From assembly GCA_014058105.1 (NCBI GenBank), contig JACGCM010002202.1, forward strand, positions 186,001-250,000: a DNA stretch of 64,000 bases. The letters run 5' to 3'. The notes under the pieces were generated by a model. The model was not told the origin of the DNA. It saw nothing but the letters and a program-made list of their open reading frames with translations, and did no database searches. Origin of the DNA: Kingdonia uniflora. Lineage: Eukaryota; Streptophyta; Magnoliopsida; Ranunculales; Circaeasteraceae. The translations under genes and the position numbers were made by a program. Positions 58,511 to 64,000 of this stretch are shown in pieces (positions within the stretch are counted from its first letter, which is position 1; the number at the start of each line of letters is the position of its first letter).

Positions 58511-60586
58511 CTGCTGGCAGAAGAAGCGAACCTAATCGCGAAATATGTAAGAATGACCCAGATCCCTGAGTCCATAAATGATACTAGAATCCTGAGGAGC
58601 CAAATGGGTAGCGCGTATGCCCACGCAGGAAAGAAGAAAAAATCTCTCTGTTTATAGACCAAGGGAAGCTTGGAAACGGTCATTGCCAGCTCCGCCATCC
58701 CATTAAACATCACATTAATTGAACTGAAAAACTATGATCCAAAAAACTTTCCTCCATCTTGTAATTGCCCAACTTGTATTTCTGTTCTAAAGAAACCCGT
58801 GAAGGCAATCGTCGATATGATTGTAAGCTGAGTAATTTTAAATATGTATACAAAAGAGTTGCACTTCATCAGAAGCCATTCCACTGCAAAACATGCCCTA
58901 AAGAGTTTCATGTTGGAGATTTCGTATCTTTCTCGAACTAATGCAGCAGGATGTACTCTGGATTTATCGTAAGGAGTTGTAAGATCCATGAAGATTTATT
59001 GTCCAACAAGGAAAGATTTGAGGACTGAACAAACTCGACAACAGAGACATACGCGTATGGTTGGTTCTTGTTGTACCAGTACTATGATTGGTCCTTTCTG
59101 GATGTTACCTCTTGTAGAAAATCCACAACTCCTTTTCTGTCTGGGCATTCAAACCCCATAATTTCAAAAAACTCAAGAACGTTCTCACGTGGACCATGAT
59201 AGACAACTTGACCTTCTGAAAGTAGAATAACATCATCAAAAAGATCAAACGTCTCAGGGGGAGGTTGAAGGAGAGAGATGATCATGATTATGTCCATAAT
59301 ATGAACTATTTATTTCATGAACTTCACAATCTGAAAGGTAGTGGAACTGTCCAATCCAGTTGATATCTCATCCATGAATAGAGTTTTTGCAGGTCCAACT
59401 AACATCTCTCCTAAACCCAGAAAAATCAAATATCATTAGACTGTTGGCATTTCAGTCACTTCTATAGGAGTGATTGAACAGTAAATTCAGTTAAATTCAA
59501 AAACATCATACAAGCAGGAAAACTGTCTACCAAAAGAAAATGCACTTGCAACATTGTTTGTTTAAGTTAATACGGCATTGATTTGAGCAGAACTCGTTAA
59601 TCCGAATAGTGAAATTATTTTCCAGTTAATATGGAATTACCTTATCATCGAAGATCGCAGAGAATTTTGTGATAACTGATAAAAATTCCGTATACCAGTT
59701 GTGACACATTTTTTTTGCCCACCGAATATGCCCCTTCTCATGTCATCTGTCACCATAATATTCGAAGAGATATTCAACCCAAGGATTTGTTACAAAATTA
59801 TTAGAAGTCTGGGCTTTTGAACAATTCTTGTGAAACAATAATATCCACCGATAATAACTTGAAATGAGAAAGCAAACCTTAAGAATATAATCGATAACCA
59901 AACTGGTTTCTTGGCCCGCCAACGCTGTAGCTTTCATAAAGGCATTAATCTTAGGATCTGGTTTGATTCCAGTACCCTTCTCATGTCTTAAAAGATCTGC
60001 CAACATTTCATATCTGGCTCCAACTCCTAAGCAACGTCCAGAAAAGTCCAAATTCTCTCACACCGTCATTTTACCATAATGAAGATCGTGTTGGCTTATT
60101 TAAGCGCAAGTTCTTTGAGGGACAAATTCATTTAACTCGTGACCACAATAGGTGATTTTTCTGCTTACCTACAAATCAGCCCAAGTTCTTTACTCAAATT
60201 ATATTATGCGTACGCGTAAAATAACACACATATTCAAGAAATACACACATTAACTAAATGTAGAGAAAGTATGAGGAAATACCCTAATATTACTATCAAG
60301 CTTTCCTGCAAGCCCCTTCAACAACGTTGTTTTCCCTTAACCCGGAGGTCCAAGTAAGAGCGTCATCCTAGAATTAATGATAAAAATAGAGTGTTAGAAT
60401 GTTGTAAATATCCTATTTCGGTACTTTTGGCAAGAACATGTTTTTGATGAATTAAGTATGCAATTCACACAACAAAAATTCCAAATTGTTAACATACCTT
60501 GAAGGTCTCACTATCCCATTCACATCACGAAGGATCTTGTTAATTGTTTTCTTGCTTGAAGAAAGTTGAATTACTCCTAAAAGCGC

Positions 60587-61510
60587 CTATTCAAAAACAA
60601 AAATAAAATAAAATAGAGAAACAGTCCATTAATCAGTTCAAAAAAACTCTTTTCTCATTTCACAAGAGATCAAAATATATATAAGAACTTATGTTTCAAT
60701 TTTTGTAAAATTGTTAATCAATATATATCACAAAAATTGTAAGAACATTTCGTAGAAAAATTCTACCCAACAACCAAACACATATAACAAAAACACACCT
60801 GATTTTCATATTAGTCTCATTTTTAACATTAATTTGATACCTAGAAAACACTAAAAATATGCTCCAGCTATATGAAATAAACTGCAATACTTATCTTTTG
60901 CATCCTCCCAAATACTAAAAATGAATCCCCTATAGAAACATAGAGATCTGTAGGCACCAGGATTCACATATATTCTCTCTCATCACATAGGGCCTAAAAA
61001 AGTTTCCTAACACAACAAACAGATTATCAAGCGGGCCAGAGTTGAAATTTATGCCTCTCACAAGTTATCATTATGTAAATATAAAATTTTTATAACTTAG
61101 ATGCTTTAAGTTAGTTGATTTCCTATTTAAATTCACAAGTTTTTAAATTGTTTTGGTAATTGAGATAAAACTTCCTTGAATAAGATTTTCAATTCTAGAA
61201 GTCTAGGTTAGTTTTCTTTTAGGTTTATGTTTGGTACTTTTTTCCTGTAAATACAATGTATGTAAATTTAACAAAATTTATATAATAAATATAAACCCAA
61301 TCTAACCAGAAACTGCCCTTGCAAATTCTGTCTACCCTCATGGTGCCGTCAAGAGGAACCCTTGCATATAAAGAAGCCTCCTTCCAATCGGGACTATATA
61401 CCCAACATAACAATGCAGTGATAGGCTATGTATGAATATGTTGATCAGATGTCAAGCAACACTTGTATATATTTACTTAAAATTGAAATCATACCATCTG
61501 AAACAGAATC
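60587..61510. other. Intergenic DNA upstream of the ABCG relic
   Basis: The first ABCG exons (N-terminal extension) are not recognised here. A minus frame at 61225-61413 has no identifiable domain. Confidence 0.4.
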
Positions 61511-63076
61511 TTGGGCAGCCCTTATCTTTGGGACCATGATGCGATTCATTACCGTAGAGCTCGTAAGTATTGTCTTGTGAAGGAGGGAAATGAGTTCCAT
61601 ATCAATAATTGTAAGGAGCATGTCACTACGTCTAATTTAGTAACAACGACTCAGGTAAAGCGGTTGGCTAATGCGAGCGACAAGTTTTTGTTATTGGTTT
61701 GACCGGTTCAGGAGGGTGCGTCGGCTAGAGTGTTGTTTACAATGACAACGTCTTATAGGCAACCAACCGACATGGGGAAGTTGCAAGAGGAAGTTGTGGT
61801 ACATTATGATCACAAACCGTTCTAATTTTTAGCTATACAGTCCAAGCTCGCTAGATGAAGGGGATGTCGTATCTCTAACACTTTCCCTTGTTTATACAGT
61901 ATAAGGAAGGAGTGGATAACAAAATGGCTGCTAGCTTATCTCGACCCCCATTACCAACTACTTCCAATATGTTGGTTTATATGCAGATACAGCCTATTGT
62001 TTCGTCTGAGTATGTTGCCAAATATGATCCCAAGGGGCGTAGTGTGTTTCTCCGAAAGTTGTTGCAAGGCAAGACATGTGAGTATGAATTGGATTTGCCG
62101 CCTTATATGTAGATGTATTTGGTGATTAATGCCGAGCATTTGAAGCTGTTTGAGCCGTCTCTTTTAGATGAAGACTCTCCAATCGACACTCGTCTACCGT
62201 TAGTTGATGACTCATGGATGGAAAGAGAAGATCCATTGTAGGAGGATGGTATTCTGGAGAGAAATGTTCTGTTGGGAAACCGAGGGGGCAAATTGCAACA
62301 TGGAAGCATAATACGATTAACAAGAACTCGAAGAACTAACTCTAACCAAAGAGAATTCGAACAAAGGCAATAAAACACATACACAAGGTTTAAATTAGGT
62401 GAAAACCCTAAACAGGATCAAAACCACCCCCGACAAGCACGACGAATATATTATCACACTAAGGGTTATAAGAAGTTCCAGAGATCACTCTCACCTCTAC
62501 CCTTACAGATAATCCCAGCAAGAAACCTTAGAAAAAAACCCAAGAAACCTTTCTAGAGCTAAACCCTAGATTTTTCCATTTTATTTCTCTAACTCTTTTC
62601 TCCTGTACAGAGGCCTTTAACATACACTCTCTAATTATAGGCTTTTCATTAGGTCATCTTCGAAATACGCATCACAAGATAATCTATCGCTTTGAATTAA
62701 ATCCCCTTCAAAACAAACTTAGAAACAAACAAACAGAGCCAAAGTCGTTCGAACGAGTCATGAGGTCGTTCGAACAACCATTTTATAATCCTTTAGAATT
62801 TTGGCCCAAGAGCTATTTTCGTTCAAACGACCTCAGAAGTCGTTCAAACGACTTCAACGAAAACTCTGTCGTTCGAACGACTTTTACAGTTTTTGAGCCG
62901 TATTCCTAACAAGTTCATACTACAAGACGGGGTGGTATTGAGTCGTTCCGAGTTGGGAAGAAATGTCTGCTACCTAGCAAGTCGAAGTGCTACAACAGGG
63001 AAATAGGCATCGCCGCATTCCCACATCTCCAGTTTTAGCTTGAGCAGGAGCTCAAGGCTCCTAAAGGGGGGAACCA
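61511..63076 (+). pseudogene. Gypsy pol remnants with internal deletion
   Basis: The protease-to-RT linker resembles gypsy (RARKYCLVKEGNEFHINNCK, 61560-61620). An RNase H end, FIQYKEGVDNKMAASLSRPP (normally YK.G..N..AD.LSR), is at 61888-61950. A C-terminal piece with AEHLKLFEPSLLDED is at about 62130-62175. RT core and most of integrase are deleted. The C-terminal part is interrupted by a solo LTR at 62270-62911 and resumes at 62912. A purine tract AAAGGGGGGAAC at about 63063-63074 precedes the LTR. Confidence 0.7.
62270..62911 (-). repeat. Solo copia-like LTR inside the gypsy remnant
   Basis: Plus-strand edges are TGTTGGGAAACC and CCGTATTCCTAACA, i.e. on the minus strand TGTTAGGAAT...TTTCCCAACA. 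It is flanked by TGTTC (62265-62269) and AGTTC (62912-62916), four of five bases matching as a target duplication. Internal domains and the second LTR are lacking. Contains GTCGTTCGAACGA palindromes at 62745-62885. Confidence 0.7.
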
Positions 63077-63662
63077 TGATCCAGGAAGATCTGAACAAGA
63101 CATGAAGTTTTTCAATTTTCTATTCGAAGAGAATTGTTTTCTGTTCGAATACATTTCGGCCTGAGGTGTTTTATTCGAATAGATTAAAGTCTATTCGAAT
63201 ACATTTTATGTTATTTTTCTGTTCGAATACACGTTTATATGTGCTCGAATACATTTCGGCCTGAGGTGTTTTATTCGAATACATTAAAGTCTATTCGAAT
63301 ACATTTTATGTTATTTTTCTGTTTGAATACACGTTTATATGTGCTCGAATACATTTCGGCCTGAGGTGTTTTATTCGAATACATTACATTTTATTTATTC
63401 AAACAGAAACTTGTTCTGTTTGAACAGATGCGCGATTCAGCCTTTTTCTTTAGGCGTTAAAGGGAATATTCGTCATATTTTGTAACTAGGACTTGTAACC
63501 CTTATAAAATGGGCAAGACTAGGCATTGTTAGGTTATGTTAGATCTAGAAAGAGTTCTGATGAAGAAACCTAGGGTTTAGAGTAATTTGTTGTAATTAAC
63601 TTCGTTTTAAGCAATTAAAGCCTTTATTTTTCCCAATCAATTGATGTTCTTCGTACTTTTCA
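63077..63662 (+). repeat. Gypsy 3' LTR
   Basis: Follows a polypurine tract. It starts TGATCCAGGAAGATC and ends, tentatively, at TACTTTTCA. It includes a TATA-like CCTTATAAAATGGG at about 63499. The start region is matched in reverse orientation at 34017-34330. The end is an estimate. Confidence 0.5.
63138..63400. repeat. Tandem repeat of about 103 bp, 2.5 copies
   Basis: Units of CGAATACATTTCGGCCTGAG, GTGTTTTATTCGAATA.ATT, AAAGTCTATTCGAATACATT, TTATGTTATTTTTCTGTT repeat almost exactly. Each carries four to five TTCGAA or CTCGAA motifs. It lies inside the LTR. Confidence 0.9.
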
Positions 63663-64000
63663 GCTAACTAGAGCTTCTCTATCGTATTGTGAATTACTTT
63701 TTGTGCATATGCTCACATATCGCTTCAACACTTTCATGGGGAGTAACTTGCCTCGAAATATAATTCACCGTCATTTTGTTATCGTTGACAATTGTGATTT
63801 TTGAGTCTGTTAATTTGGGTCTGTCAGTAAGCTCAAGGCCGCTCGTAGATAGATTGCAACTTAGCATACTGAATGTTACAGGCCATACTCTTCCCAACAT
63901 CCATCCCCAAGCTCTTGGCAGGATCAGTATACTACAGATTACACAGCCGACCCGGAAAAAAAAACTTCACAGTAGTAATTCAAAACATTTATATTTTGCC
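63663..64000. other. Window end, no recognised gene
   Basis: A 68-codon minus frame (63694-63900) has an RNase H-like feel (KLTDSKITIVNDNKMTVNYI) but is too short to assign. Confidence 0.3.

Larger units (their letters stand above)
55868..60586 (-). pseudogene. PDR-type ABCG transporter, N-terminal half, decayed
   Basis: Full-size plant PDR pumps export secondary compounds at the plasma membrane. Exons by homology: 60586-60498 (IQLSSSKKTINKILRDVNG), 60367-60283 (Walker A), 60168-59878 (HELNEFVPQRTCA ... LDFSGRCLGVGARYEML), 59786-59696 (signature GIFGGQKKC instead of GISGGQKKR), 59410-58511 (Walker [11 protein letters not shown], then [15 protein letters not shown] and the first membrane segments) and 55957-55868 (VAANTLGTFTLLLVFILGGY). 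Nonsense codons: TAA at 60337-60339 inside GPPG_GKTT, two in the third exon, others in the fifth, plus a frameshift near 58990. The acceptor before 59786 reads AA instead of AG. NBD2 and TMD2 are absent. Clearly dead. Confidence 0.93.

Overview
This is nuclear DNA of a flowering plant, almost certainly a eudicot. The evidence is a coiled-coil NB-ARC-LRR resistance gene, a BAHD acyltransferase, a PDR-type ABCG transporter relic, GT-AG introns, and a dense mixture of plant Ty3/gypsy, Ty1/copia, L1-type LINE, MULE and MITE sequence. The species cannot be named from the sequence alone; a woody eudicot is a guess. There are no bacterial-type operons, rRNA genes, convincing tRNA genes or CRISPR arrays.

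Layout. 1-5 kb: a minus-strand LTR/PBS with an unknown ORF, two 3'-truncated LINE copies, and a long foldback element. 4.9-13.1 kb: the one large intact gene, a minus-strand NLR whose 4.4-kb first exon carries two fused CC-NB-ARC modules plus LRRs. It ends at a good splice donor, and small phase-0 exons lie downstream. Its upstream region is duplicated in tandem. 13.1-30.4 kb: retroelement territory. A MULE transposase N-terminus is cut by a gypsy (Tekay/Del-like) integrase-chromodomain end, followed by a 2.4-kb LTR, a PBS and a gag start. Next is a decayed Tat-like gypsy element with gag-pol on the minus strand and a coiled-coil antisense ORF on the plus strand. Its LTR sits inside a third copy of the NLR upstream region. 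31-39 kb: an NB-ARC relic, a palindromic minisatellite, a kinase fragment cut by a copia LTR, and copia/gypsy fragments. 39.2-43.7 kb: a copia element with both LTRs and a 5-bp target-site duplication, but most of its reverse transcriptase is deleted. 43.7-50.1 kb: a gene-poor stretch ending in a BAHD acyltransferase with one frameshift, plus an older BAHD relic. 50.3-55.1 kb: a minus-strand LINE with endonuclease, RT and RNase H parts. 55.9-60.6 kb: the N-terminal half of a PDR ABC transporter with nonsense codons, including one inside Walker A. 61.5-63.7 kb: an internally deleted gypsy element carrying a solo copia-like LTR.

How the parts relate. Only the NLR looks able to encode a full protein; the BAHD gene is one indel from intact. 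Three copies of the NLR upstream region, a separate NB-ARC relic and tandem intron+exon duplications at the NLR 3' end show that this was a resistance-gene cluster, since broken up by transposons. The two most unusual patterns are the tandem acidic cassette exons behind the NLR, and the clustered TTCGAA palindromes that recur inside otherwise unrelated mobile elements.
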